Assembly: GCA_052032225.1 (NCBI GenBank)
Contig: JBPEWY010000083.1
Location: 62,001-126,000 of the forward strand
From: JBPEWY01 sp052032225
GTDB lineage: Bacteria > Bacteroidota > Bacteroidia > Flavobacteriales > Flavobacteriaceae
DNA length: 64,000 nucleotides
Direction of reading: 5' to 3'
The position numbers and the translations under genes are program-made. Of this stretch, positions 17,375 to 27,000 are shown one piece after another. Positions within the stretch are counted from its first letter, which is position 1. Each line of letters begins with the position of its first letter. The notes beneath the pieces were generated by a model. It was not told the DNA's origin. It saw only the letters and a list, made by a program, of their open reading frames with translations, and made no database searches.

Positions 17375-20300
17375 ATGGCAAGAACAAAAGATAAGAATAC
17401 AGTTCAGAGGTTTAACAAAATCTCTATAGGTTTAGCTTCACCCGAGGCAATTTTAGCCGAGTCTCGAGGCGAAGTTTTAAAGCCTGAAACTATTAACTAT
17501 CGTACACACAAACCGGAGCGAGACGGATTGTTTTGTGAGCGTATTTTTGGTCCGGTAAAAGATTACGAGTGTGCTTGTGGTAAGTATAAAAGAATTCGAT
17601 ATAAAGGTATTGTTTGTGACCGTTGTGGTGTAGAAGTTACCGAGAAAAAAGTGCGTAGAGACCGTGTAGGGCATATAAACCTTGTGGTTCCTGTAGCGCA
17701 CATTTGGTACTTCCGTTCACTACCAAATAAAATTGGATACTTACTCGGATTACCATCTAAAAAGCTCGATATGATTATCTATTACGAGCGTTATGTGGTT
17801 ATCCAACCGGGTATTGCTAAAGGTCCGGATGGCGAAGAGCTAAATAAAATGGATTTCTTAACAGAAGAAGAGTACTTAAACATTTTAGATAGCCTTCCGC
17901 CAGAAAACCAATACCTAGAAGACTCTGATCCTAATAAGTTTATCGCTAAAATGGGAGCAGAGTGTTTAATTGAGTTATTATCAAGATTAGATTTAGATGC
18001 ACTTTCTTATGAGCTTAGACACAAAGCTCATAACGAAACCTCTAAACAGCGTAAAACAGAAGCCCTTAAGCGTTTACAGGTAGTAGAATCGTTTAGAGAA
18101 GCACGCCAAAATAGAGAGAACAAACCGGAGTGGATGATTATGAAGGTAATTCCGGTAATTCCGCCAGAATTACGTCCGCTTGTTCCTTTAGATGGAGGTC
18201 GTTTTGCTACTTCAGATTTAAACGATTTATACAGACGTGTAATTATACGTAATAACCGTCTAAAACGATTAATGGAAATTAAAGCCCCTGAAGTAATTTT
18301 ACGTAACGAGAAACGTATGCTTCAGGAAGCTGTAGATTCTTTATTTGATAACACCCGTAAATCATCGGCTGTTAAAACAGAATCTAACAGACCATTAAAA
18401 TCGCTTTCAGACTCACTTAAAGGAAAACAAGGTCGTTTCCGTCAAAACTTATTAGGTAAACGTGTAGATTACTCAGCACGTTCTGTAATTGTTGTTGGAC
18501 CGGAGCTTAAATTATATGAGTGTGGTTTACCAAAGGATATGGCGGCAGAGCTTTACAAGCCTTTTGTTATTAGAAAACTAATAGAAAGAGGTATTGTAAA
18601 GACTGTAAAATCGGCTAAGAAAATTATAGACCGTAAAGAGCCTGTTGTTTGGGATATTTTAGATAACGTAATTAAAGGTCATCCGGTACTACTTAACCGT
18701 GCCCCCACATTACACCGTTTAGGTATTCAGGCATTCCAGCCTAAACTTATAGAAGGTAAAGCAATACAGTTACACCCACTTGTGTGTACTGCATTTAATG
18801 CCGACTTTGACGGTGACCAAATGGCGGTGCATTTACCACTCGGGCATGAAGCTATTTTAGAGGCACAGCTTTTAATGTTGGCGTCTCATAATATACTTAA
18901 CCCGGCCAACGGATCACCAATTACGGTACCTTCTCAAGACATGGTTCTTGGGTTATACTATATGACTAAACCAAGAAAATCTACTCCAGAATATCCAATT
19001 CAAGGAGAAGGATTAACTTTTTATGGTTTAGAAGAGGTTACTATGGCGTACAATGAAAAGAAAGTTCACTTGAACGCTCAAATTAAAGTACGCACAAAAG
19101 ATCTAGATGAAAACGGTAACCTAGTAACTAAAATAATAGATACTACAGTTGGTAGAGTATTATTTAATGAGTTTGTGCCAGAAGAGGCCGGATTCATAAA
19201 CGAAGTATTGACTAAAAAATCACTTCGTGATATTATCGGTAAAATTTTAAAAGCTACCGATGTACCTACCACTGCAGAGTTCTTAGATAAAATTAAAGAC
19301 CTTGGTTATAAGTTTGCTTTCCAAGGAGGATTATCGTTTAGCTTAGGAGATATTATTATTCCTGAAGAGAAAAACGACATGATAGATGATGCTAACAAAC
19401 AGGTAGATGCTATCATGATGAACTATAACATGGGTCTTATAACCAATAATGAGCGTTATAACCAGGTAATTGACGTCTGGACTTCTACTAATGCAATGCT
19501 TACAGAACTTGCAATGAAGCGTATTAGAGAAGACCAACAAGGATTTAACTCTGTGTACATGATGTTAGATTCTGGAGCGAGAGGTTCTAAAGAGCAGATA
19601 CGTCAGTTAACCGGTATGCGTGGATTAATGGCGAAACCTAAAAAATCTACTGTTGGAGGAGGAGAGATTATAGAAAACCCAATTCTATCTAACTTTAAAG
19701 AGGGTCTATCTATTTTAGAATACTTTATCTCTACTCACGGTGCGCGTAAAGGTCTTGCCGATACAGCACTTAAAACAGCAGATGCAGGTTACCTAACTCG
19801 TAGATTAGTTGATGTATCGCAAGATGTTATTGTTAATATAGACGATTGTGGTACGTTAAGAGGCGTAGAGGTAGAAGCACTTAAGAAAAACGAAGAAGTA
19901 GTAGAAACTCTTGGAGAAAGAATTCTTGGTCGTGTATCATTAAATGATATCTACAACCCGCTTACAGAAGAAGTTATTGTTAAGTCGGGCGAAGAAATCA
20001 TGGAGCACCATATCAAGAAAATCGAGGAGTCTCCGTTAGAGAAAATAGAGGTTCGCTCACCATTAACGTGCGAAGCAAGAAAAGGAATTTGTGCTAAGTG
20101 TTACGGTAGAAACTTAGCTACCGGAAAAATGGTACAGATAGGTGAAGCTGTAGGTGTAGTTGCTGCACAATCTATTGGAGAGCCTGGTACTCAGTTAACA
20201 CTACGTACGTTCCACGTAGGTGGTATTGCTGGTAACATCTCTGAAGAAAATAAACTAGAAGCAAGATTTGACGGTGTGTTAGAAATAGAAGATCTACGCA

Positions 20301-21673
20301 CTGTTAAAGGAGAAAATGCCGATGGTAAACCGGTAGATATTGTTATCTCGAGAACATCAGAGGTTAAAGTTGTAGATAAAAAATCAGGTATGGTATTAAG
20401 TACTAATAACATACCTTACGGATCGCATATTTTTGTTAAAGAAGGCGATACAGTTTCTAAAGGAGACTTAATATGCCAGTGGGATCCATACAACGGTGTA
20501 ATTGTATCTGAGTTCTCAGGTAAGATTGCCTACGAGAATATAGAGCAAGGTGTAACTTATCAAGTAGAAATCGATGAACAAACCGGTTTCCAAGAGAAAG
20601 TTATTACCGAGTCTAGAAATAAAAAACTAATACCAACCTTACTAATTCAAGACGCTAAAGGAAACACCCTACGTTCGTACAACTTACCGGTTGGTGCGCA
20701 CCTAATGGTTGATAATGGTGAGAAAATTAAAGAAGGTAAAGTATTAGTTAAGATTCCTCGTAAATCGGCAAAAGCCGGAGATATTACCGGAGGTTTACCA
20801 CGTGTAACCGAGTTGTTTGAAGCTCGTAACCCTTCTAACCCTGCAGTAGTTTCAGAGATAGATGGTGTAGTTTCATTCGGTAAAATTAAGCGTGGTAACA
20901 GAGAGGTTATTATAGAATCTAAAACCGGAGAGATTAAAAAGTATTTGGTAAAACTATCTAACCAGATATTAGTTCAGGAAAACGACTATGTTCGTGCCGG
21001 AATGCCATTATCTGACGGAGCAGTTACACCAAATGATATTTTACGTATTAAAGGTCCATCTGCTGTACAGCAGTACTTAGTTAACGAGATTCAAGAAGTG
21101 TACCGTTTACAAGGTGTAAAAATTAACGATAAACACTTTGAGGTTGTAGTTAGACAAATGATGCGTAAGGTACAAATCGAAGATCCGGGAGATACTAATT
21201 TCTTAGAAGGACAGCTAGTACATACTTACGATTTTATTGAAGAAAACGATGAGATTTTTGGAATGAAGGTAGTAGAAGATGCCGGAGATTCTGAAAACTT
21301 AAAACCTGGTCAGATTGTAAGTCCAAGACAATTACGTGACGAAAACTCTATTTTACGTCGTGCAGATAAGAACTTGGTAACTGCCAGAGAAGCTGTGCCT
21401 GCAACGGCTACGCCAATATTGCAAGGTATTACAAGAGCATCGCTTCAAACAAAATCGTTTATCTCTGCAGCATCCTTCCAAGAAACAACCAAGGTATTAA
21501 ACGAAGCTGCTGTAAGTGGTAAAGTAGATACCTTAGAAGGATTAAAAGAGAATGTAATTGTAGGACACAAAATTCCTGCAGGTACCGGTATGAGAGAGTA
21601 CGAGAATATAATCGTAGGATCTAAAGCCGAGTACGACGAAATTGTGGCAAGTAAAGAAGAGGTTAACTTTTAA
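17375..21673 (+). CDS. rpoC: DNA-directed RNA polymerase subunit beta'
   Basis: 1432 residues. The N-terminal zinc finger has Cys at 66, 68, 81 and 84. The catalytic Mg2+ loop NADFDGDQM begins at residue 475. A second zinc site (TCEARKGICAKCYGR), the bridge and trigger-loop region (TFHVGGIAG) and the conserved C-terminus (TRASLQTKSFISAASFQETT) are all present. Beta' binds template and holds the active centre. There is no frameshift or truncation. The DUF3467 gene follows after 8 bases. Confidence 0.98.
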   Translation: MARTKDKNTVQRFNKISIGLASPEAILAESRGEVLKPETINYRTHKPERDGLFCERIFGPVKDYECACGKYKRIRYKGIVCDRCGVEVTEKKVRRDRVGHINLVVPVAHIWYFRSLPNKIGYLLGLPSKKLDMIIYYERYVVIQPGIAKGPDGEELNKMDFLTEEEYLNILDSLPPENQYLEDSDPNKFIAKMGAECLIELLSRLDLDALSYELRHKAHNETSKQRKTEALKRLQVVESFREARQNRENKPEWMIMKVIPVIPPELRPLVPLDGGRFATSDLNDLYRRVIIRNNRLKRLMEIKAPEVILRNEKRMLQEAVDSLFDNTRKSSAVKTESNRPLKSLSDSLKGKQGRFRQNLLGKRVDYSARSVIVVGPELKLYECGLPKDMAAELYKPFVIRKLIERGIVKTVKSAKKIIDRKEPVVWDILDNVIKGHPVLLNRAPTLHRLGIQAFQPKLIEGKAIQLHPLVCTAFNADFDGDQMAVHLPLGHEAILEAQLLMLASHNILNPANGSPITVPSQDMVLGLYYMTKPRKSTPEYPIQGEGLTFYGLEEVTMAYNEKKVHLNAQIKVRTKDLDENGNLVTKIIDTTVGRVLFNEFVPEEAGFINEVLTKKSLRDIIGKILKATDVPTTAEFLDKIKDLGYKFAFQGGLSFSLGDIIIPEEKNDMIDDANKQVDAIMMNYNMGLITNNERYNQVIDVWTSTNAMLTELAMKRIREDQQGFNSVYMMLDSGARGSKEQIRQLTGMRGLMAKPKKSTVGGGEIIENPILSNFKEGLSILEYFISTHGARKGLADTALKTADAGYLTRRLVDVSQDVIVNIDDCGTLRGVEVEALKKNEEVVETLGERILGRVSLNDIYNPLTEEVIVKSGEEIMEHHIKKIEESPLEKIEVRSPLTCEARKGICAKCYGRNLATGKMVQIGEAVGVVAAQSIGEPGTQLTLRTFHVGGIAGNISEENKLEARFDGVLEIEDLRTVKGENADGKPVDIVISRTSEVKVVDKKSGMVLSTNNIPYGSHIFVKEGDTVSKGDLICQWDPYNGVIVSEFSGKIAYENIEQGVTYQVEIDEQTGFQEKVITESRNKKLIPTLLIQDAKGNTLRSYNLPVGAHLMVDNGEKIKEGKVLVKIPRKSAKAGDITGGLPRVTELFEARNPSNPAVVSEIDGVVSFGKIKRGNREVIIESKTGEIKKYLVKLSNQILVQENDYVRAGMPLSDGAVTPNDILRIKGPSAVQQYLVNEIQEVYRLQGVKINDKHFEVVVRQMMRKVQIEDPGDTNFLEGQLVHTYDFIEENDEIFGMKVVEDAGDSENLKPGQIVSPRQLRDENSILRRADKNLVTAREAVPATATPILQGITRASLQTKSFISAASFQETTKVLNEAAVSGKVDTLEGLKENVIVGHKIPAGTGMREYENIIVGSKAEYDEIVASKEEVNF

Positions 21674-21681
21674 AAGTAATT

Positions 21682-21996
21682 ATGAGTAACCAAGACAAAC
21701 CAAAACAAGCTCAAATTAATATAGAGTTAGATGAAAAAGTAGCCGATGGTACTTATTCTAACCTGGCTATTATAAATCATTCTGTATCAGAGTTTGTTAT
21801 AGACTTTATAAATATTATGCCGGGCGTTCCAAAGTCTAAGGTAAAGAGTAGAATTATTTTAACTCCTCAACATGCTAAAAGACTTTTAAAAGCCTTGAAT
21901 GATAATGTAAAGCGGTTTGAACAGTCTCATGGTGAAATTAAAGATTATGAACAACCTCCTATACCACTAAATTTTGGTCCTACAGGAGAAGCATAA
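21682..21996 (+). CDS. DUF3467 family protein
   Basis: 104 residues, acidic start, with the family pattern INIELDEKVADGTYSNLAII, then FVIDFINIMPGVPKSKVKSR and a C-terminal helix ALNDNVKRFEQSHGEI. Placement 8 bases after rpoC is common in Bacteroidota and points to co-expression with polymerase. No biochemical role is known to me; no catalytic motif, signal peptide or membrane segment is visible. The terminator right after it ends the long operon. Confidence 0.88.
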   Translation: MSNQDKPKQAQINIELDEKVADGTYSNLAIINHSVSEFVIDFINIMPGVPKSKVKSRIILTPQHAKRLLKALNDNVKRFEQSHGEIKDYEQPPIPLNFGPTGEA

Positions 21997-22000
21997 AATT

Positions 22001-22028
22001 AAAGCCTCGCAATTTGCGAGGCTTTTTT
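22001..22028 (+). terminator. Terminator of the rpoBC operon
   Basis: AAGCCTCGC (22002-22010) pairs with GCGAGGCTT (22016-22024), followed by six T. Strong rho-independent signal; it may also act on transcripts from the convergent prfC. The remaining 180 bases to prfC hold only AT-rich DNA with a weak inverted repeat near 22037-22076. Confidence 0.9.
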
Positions 22029-22208
22029 ATTTTAATATAAATTATGGTTATAAACACTTATATAGCTATAATTTATAAACATCTAAAAAATCATAATATT
22101 TTCTAATTCTACTTGGCTTTATTTTAGGCTCGTAGAGCGTGTTTTGTTGCTTCTTTTGAGTCTTAGTGCTTATAAAAAATAAAAAACTTTTTAAGCGTAT
22201 TTATTTAA

Positions 22209-23798
22209 TTATTTGAATTCTGATACAAAATGAAGCTTAACACTTGGGTATTTTTGTTTAGTCATTTCTATAGAAAAAGAGGAATCTGCTAAAAATACTA
22301 ATTGTCCCTGTTTGTCTCGAGCTAAATACTTTTGTTTAACACGTTTAAATTCTTTAAACTCCTCACTTTTAGGGTCTTCAGGATCTACCCAACAAGCTTT
22401 GTAAACCGGAAAATTTTCATAGCTGCATTTTGCTCCATACTCGTGCTCTAATCTGTACTGTATTACTTCATATTGTAATGCTCCAACAGTACCAATTACT
22501 TTTCTGCCGTTTAGTTCTAATGTAAATAATTGTGCTACCCCTTCATCCATTAATTGATCTATTCCTTTAGCTAATTGCTTAGCTTTCATGGGATCACTGT
22601 TATTTATATATCTAAAATGCTCTGGCGAGAAACTCGGAATTCCTTTAAAATGTAGTACCTCTCCTTCGGTTAAAGTATCACCAATTTTAAAATTTCCTGT
22701 ATCATGTAGTCCTACAATGTCGCCCGCATAAGAAATATCTACAACTTGTTTTTTTTCGGCAAAAAAAGCATTTGGGCTGGAGAATTTCATTTTTTTATTG
22801 TGTCTAACATGTAGGTAAGGGGTATTGCGTTTAAAAGTGCCCGAAACTATTTTAACAAAAGCCAAACGGTCTCTATGCTTGGGGTCCATATTAGCATGAA
22901 TTTTAAAGACAAAACCGGTAAATTGGTCTTCTTCTGGCCTTACTAAGCGTTCTTCGGCTTTTTTAGGTAGTGGTGAAGGTGCAATTTCAATAAAGCAATC
23001 TAACAGTTCTCGAACACCAAAATTATTTAAAGCACTACCAAAAAATACGGGCTGAAGCTTTCCTTCTTGGTATTCTTTAGCATTAAATTCCGGGTAAACT
23101 TCGTAAACTAATTCTAAGTTGTCTCTAAGCTCAGCTGCAGCTTTTTCTCCTATAATTTCACTTAACGTAGGATCATTTATATCGTTAAAAGCAATGGTTT
23201 CTTCTATATTTTTTTTACTATCTCCACTAAATAAGTTTATGTTTTTCTCCCATATATTATAAATTCCTTTAAACTCGTATCCCATTCCAATTGGGAAACT
23301 TAACGGAGTTACTTTAAGACCAAGTTTTTGCTCTACTTCATCCAGCAAATCAAATGCATCTTTCCCTTCTCGGTCTAATTTATTTATAAAAACAATCATG
23401 GGTATGTTTCGCATTCTACAAACCTGAACAAGCTTTTCGGTTTGTTCTTCAACCCCCTTTGCAACATCTATAACAACAATTACACTATCTACAGCAGTAA
23501 GAGTTCTATAGGTGTCTTCAGCAAAATCTTTATGTCCCGGCGTATCTAAAATGTTTATTTTCTTGTCTTTATAGGTAAAGGCTAAAACTGAGGTTGCTAC
23601 AGAAATTCCTCTTTGGCGCTCAATTTCCATAAAATCACTAGTTGCACCTTTAGTTATTTTATTGCTTTTTACAGCGCCTGCTTCTTGAATAGCTCCACCA
23701 AAAAGTAATAGCTTTTCTGTTAAAGTAGTTTTACCTGCATCTGGGTGAGAAATAATACCAAAAGTTCTCCTTTTACTAATTTCTTTTATAAGACTCAT
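22209..23798 (-). CDS. prfC: Peptide chain release factor 3
   Basis: 529 residues, full RF3 length. GTPase motifs: ISHPDAGKTTLTEKL (16-30), DTPGHKDFAEDT and FINKLDREG. The domain after the GTPase includes FTGFVFKIHANMDPKHRDR, characteristic of RF3 and distinguishing it from EF-G and the TetM group. RF3-GTP strips RF1/RF2 from the ribosome after peptide release. The gene faces the rpoBC operon and has its own upstream region. Confidence 0.96.
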   Translation of the reverse strand: MSLIKEISKRRTFGIISHPDAGKTTLTEKLLLFGGAIQEAGAVKSNKITKGATSDFMEIERQRGISVATSVLAFTYKDKKINILDTPGHKDFAEDTYRTLTAVDSVIVVIDVAKGVEEQTEKLVQVCRMRNIPMIVFINKLDREGKDAFDLLDEVEQKLGLKVTPLSFPIGMGYEFKGIYNIWEKNINLFSGDSKKNIEETIAFNDINDPTLSEIIGEKAAAELRDNLELVYEVYPEFNAKEYQEGKLQPVFFGSALNNFGVRELLDCFIEIAPSPLPKKAEERLVRPEEDQFTGFVFKIHANMDPKHRDRLAFVKIVSGTFKRNTPYLHVRHNKKMKFSSPNAFFAEKKQVVDISYAGDIVGLHDTGNFKIGDTLTEGEVLHFKGIPSFSPEHFRYINNSDPMKAKQLAKGIDQLMDEGVAQLFTLELNGRKVIGTVGALQYEVIQYRLEHEYGAKCSYENFPVYKACWVDPEDPKSEEFKEFKRVKQKYLARDKQGQLVFLADSSFSIEMTKQKYPSVKLHFVSEFK

Positions 23799-23994
23799 GA
23801 AGCATAATTTGGTGGCAAAAATATCAATTTAATCCATACAAATTGGCAAATTATTGATAAGTAAAGGACTACAATATTTTTAGTCGATAAAAAGTGCTTG
23901 TTGTCGAAATTATAAAAAAACACAACGATTATTCTTAACATAATCAAACAATTAGGGTTAGTTTAGCAGCATATAATTAATTACTATGCCCCAC

Positions 23995-24021
23995 GGTTTT
24001 GTTGATTTAATAGGTTTTGTT
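23995..24021 (+). repeat. Direct repeat GGTTTTGTT upstream of giant secreted protein 1
   Basis: Two exact copies of GGTTTTGTT begin at 23995 and 24013 (18-base period), 45-70 bases before the start of the T9SS cargo gene. They could be paired binding sites or part of an mRNA leader fold in which the flanking CCCC and GGGG pair. Function unknown. Confidence 0.35.
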
Positions 24022-24065
24022 AAGGGGTTATTGTATTAAGTATTAAAAGTTTAACCTCTAAGTTT

Positions 24066-27000
24066 ATGAAATTTATTACTACCTCAATTAATTTCCCATT
24101 ACATGAAGCAGCCAAACAAATTACAGTAACGTTTATACTGTTTTTTTTAGGGCTAATATTGGTAAATGCTCAATCTACTCCTACGTTTGGTAGTAGTCAA
24201 GGTCCAATACCTTTATCGGGTATAGATGGGCAACAAGGTGCACGTTATTTATACGAAAATGTTGTTATTAATGTAAATGGTACCAGCAATAATGCCGATG
24301 CGGTTGTTAAGATTAATGAGCTTAACAATATGACTATTGTTGATGTTGACAGGGAATTAGGAGATGATAATAGGTTTGAGCCATTAACTGATGTTACTGT
24401 TGATGGAGGTTATGTAGAGTGGGAGATTGTTTTTGTAGAGTCCGGTACGGCTAATGCCTCTACAGATGGCGTGCCAATACCGTTAGATTCTTATGTTTTA
24501 GAAGCTATAGATGTTGATGGGAATGAGTTTTTTGAGGCTATTGTGCCTGAAAGTTATACGTTAGAAGCTGGAGTATCACCAACTCCCGGTGGCTGTCCGC
24601 AAAGTGAAACTGCTACAAATAATGCTATTGGCTGTCCAACAGATTTAGTAGTTTCTACAAATGGTAATTATATAAGATTTCAAAGTGATTCAGATTATTC
24701 TTCTGGTATAAATGAAGACAGAACTGAATTTGTAGTTAGGTTAAATTATACAAATGTTAGTAGAATAATTTTTAGAAATGGCCAATCAATAGATAGTGGT
24801 CAACGTCAAAATTCTGTTAGCTTCTTAGGAGAGGTTAATTTTGTTAATGAAAACACCGTAATAACAAACAACCCGCCAACGGTTGTAGATAATTTAGGGA
24901 ATACAGTTTTAGAAAATTCTACTTCTAACCCACCAATAAATGTACTAACCGGAGCATCAGACCCTGAAGGTAATTTAGATCCTTCAACCGTATTGCTAAT
25001 AGATCCTTCAAATTCTTCTAATGTTGGTTCCGTTGGGAATCCGTTAGTTATAACAGGAGTAGGTACATACACGGTAGATAATTCTGGGAATGTAACATTT
25101 ACTCCGGCTACCGATTATTTTGGCGATGCAAGTATTAATTTTAGAGTAGAAGACGATTTAGGTGCTACCTCTAATACAGCAACTTTAGGAATAACCGTTT
25201 TAGAGTGTGATGCGCCAGGACTAATTGTAAATGAAATGTCTAATGGTCCATCCGGTGCACAAGAGTGGGTAGAACTTTTAGTTATAGGAAATGCAACAAA
25301 TCCAACAGCACCCGTAGATTTAACAGGTTGGATTATAGATGATAATAATGGAGATTTTGGCACCTCTGCTACAGGTGTTTCAGATGGTCATATAATATTT
25401 GGTTCGGCTTTTAATAGTGTAACACCGGGGTCTTTAATTTTAATTTATAATCAAAACGATAGAGATCCTAATATACCTGCAGACGACCCAACCGATAGTA
25501 ATGGCGACGGGGTTTATATTTTGCCTGCAGACCATGCTTCTTTAAACGGTTGTAGTGATTTACCTTCTACAACAGATCCAAGTTATTCGCCTTGTACTTC
25601 AGAAACTCCAAGGTGGTCTAGAGTAGGTTTATCTAATAGCGGTGATGCAATTCAAGTGCGACGTCCAGATGGTAGTTTTTACCATGGTTTTTCATATGGT
25701 AATGTAGATACTAACTTTCCTAACTTTCCATGTGGCGGACCGTCATTTAATTTAGGAGCAGGAGGAGTTGGTTGTACATTTTCGTTCCAGTGTGGTGATT
25801 GGCAAAGCGCATCTAATTTTGTTCGTTCAGATGCAACAGGAAGAACACCCGGGCAAGTAAATTCAACAGAAAATCAAGTTTTTATAAACTATGTTACTTC
25901 TGGTACTATAGACTACAATAATAAATCAAGCGCGTCTAATTGTAACAATGCGCCAATAGCCGTTAATGATGTATTTACGGTTACACAAAATACTGTAATG
26001 AACGAGAATGTTCTTGCAGCTAACCCAACTACAGCAGATAGCGATCCAGATGGTGATACTATTACAGTAACAACTTTTACTATTAATGGTGATGCAACTG
26101 TTTATTCTGCAGGAGATACAGCTACAATTACTGGTGTTGGAACTGTTCAAATTAACACTAACGGAGATATAACATTCACGCCAGATGCAGCATTTACTGG
26201 GGCTGTACCACAAATAACTTACGAAATCACAGATGGTTCTCTAACCGATACAGCAACTGTAGATATAACTGTTCAGGTAGATACAGATGGCGATGGTGAT
26301 CCAGATGTAACAGATCCTGATGATGATAATGATGGAAATCCTGATGGTACAGATCCGCATCCTTTAGAGCCTACAGCTAAAAATGATGCTCTAACAGTCG
26401 GTGAAGGTCAATCAGATTCTGTAGATGTACTTGCTAATGATGATTTTTTACCTGGTAGTGATACTTCTTTAACAAATTTAGGAACAGGTACTGCTTCTGG
26501 AACAGTTGTATTTAATAATTTAACAGGAGAATTAACCTATACACCTGCAGCAGGTGAAGAAGGCACAACAGTTTCTGTAGATTACCAGGTTTGTAATACA
26601 GCAGTTGCTCCACAAGTTTGTGATACAGCAACGGTATGGATTACTGTTATTCCGGATACAGATGGTGATGGAGTGCCTGATGATTCAGATCTTGATGATG
26701 ATAACGATGGTATCACCGATGCAGATGAAGGCTTATGTACCACTACTAGTACACTTGACTGGGATACTGCATCATGGACAGGAGATCCGGAAGCCGATCC
26801 AACACCGGGGAATCCTAATGTAGCCTCAACAACAATAGACGGCACTACTGTAACAGTTACTAGTAGTGTATCAGCAGGAATATCTAATAATTTTATTGCA
26901 CGATATTTTACAATAAACGGTACTCCTGGTCTACAAATTATAGGAAGAATTGAGGAGCTAGATAATGGAGAACAAATAACCTATCAACTTTCATTCTCTC

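Noticed and set aside
26582..26845. Antisense open frames opposite the giant secreted-protein genes
   Set aside because: Asp/Thr/Gly-rich repeats give Ser/Val/Pro-rich antisense frames by codon mirror effects; no start signals or domains.
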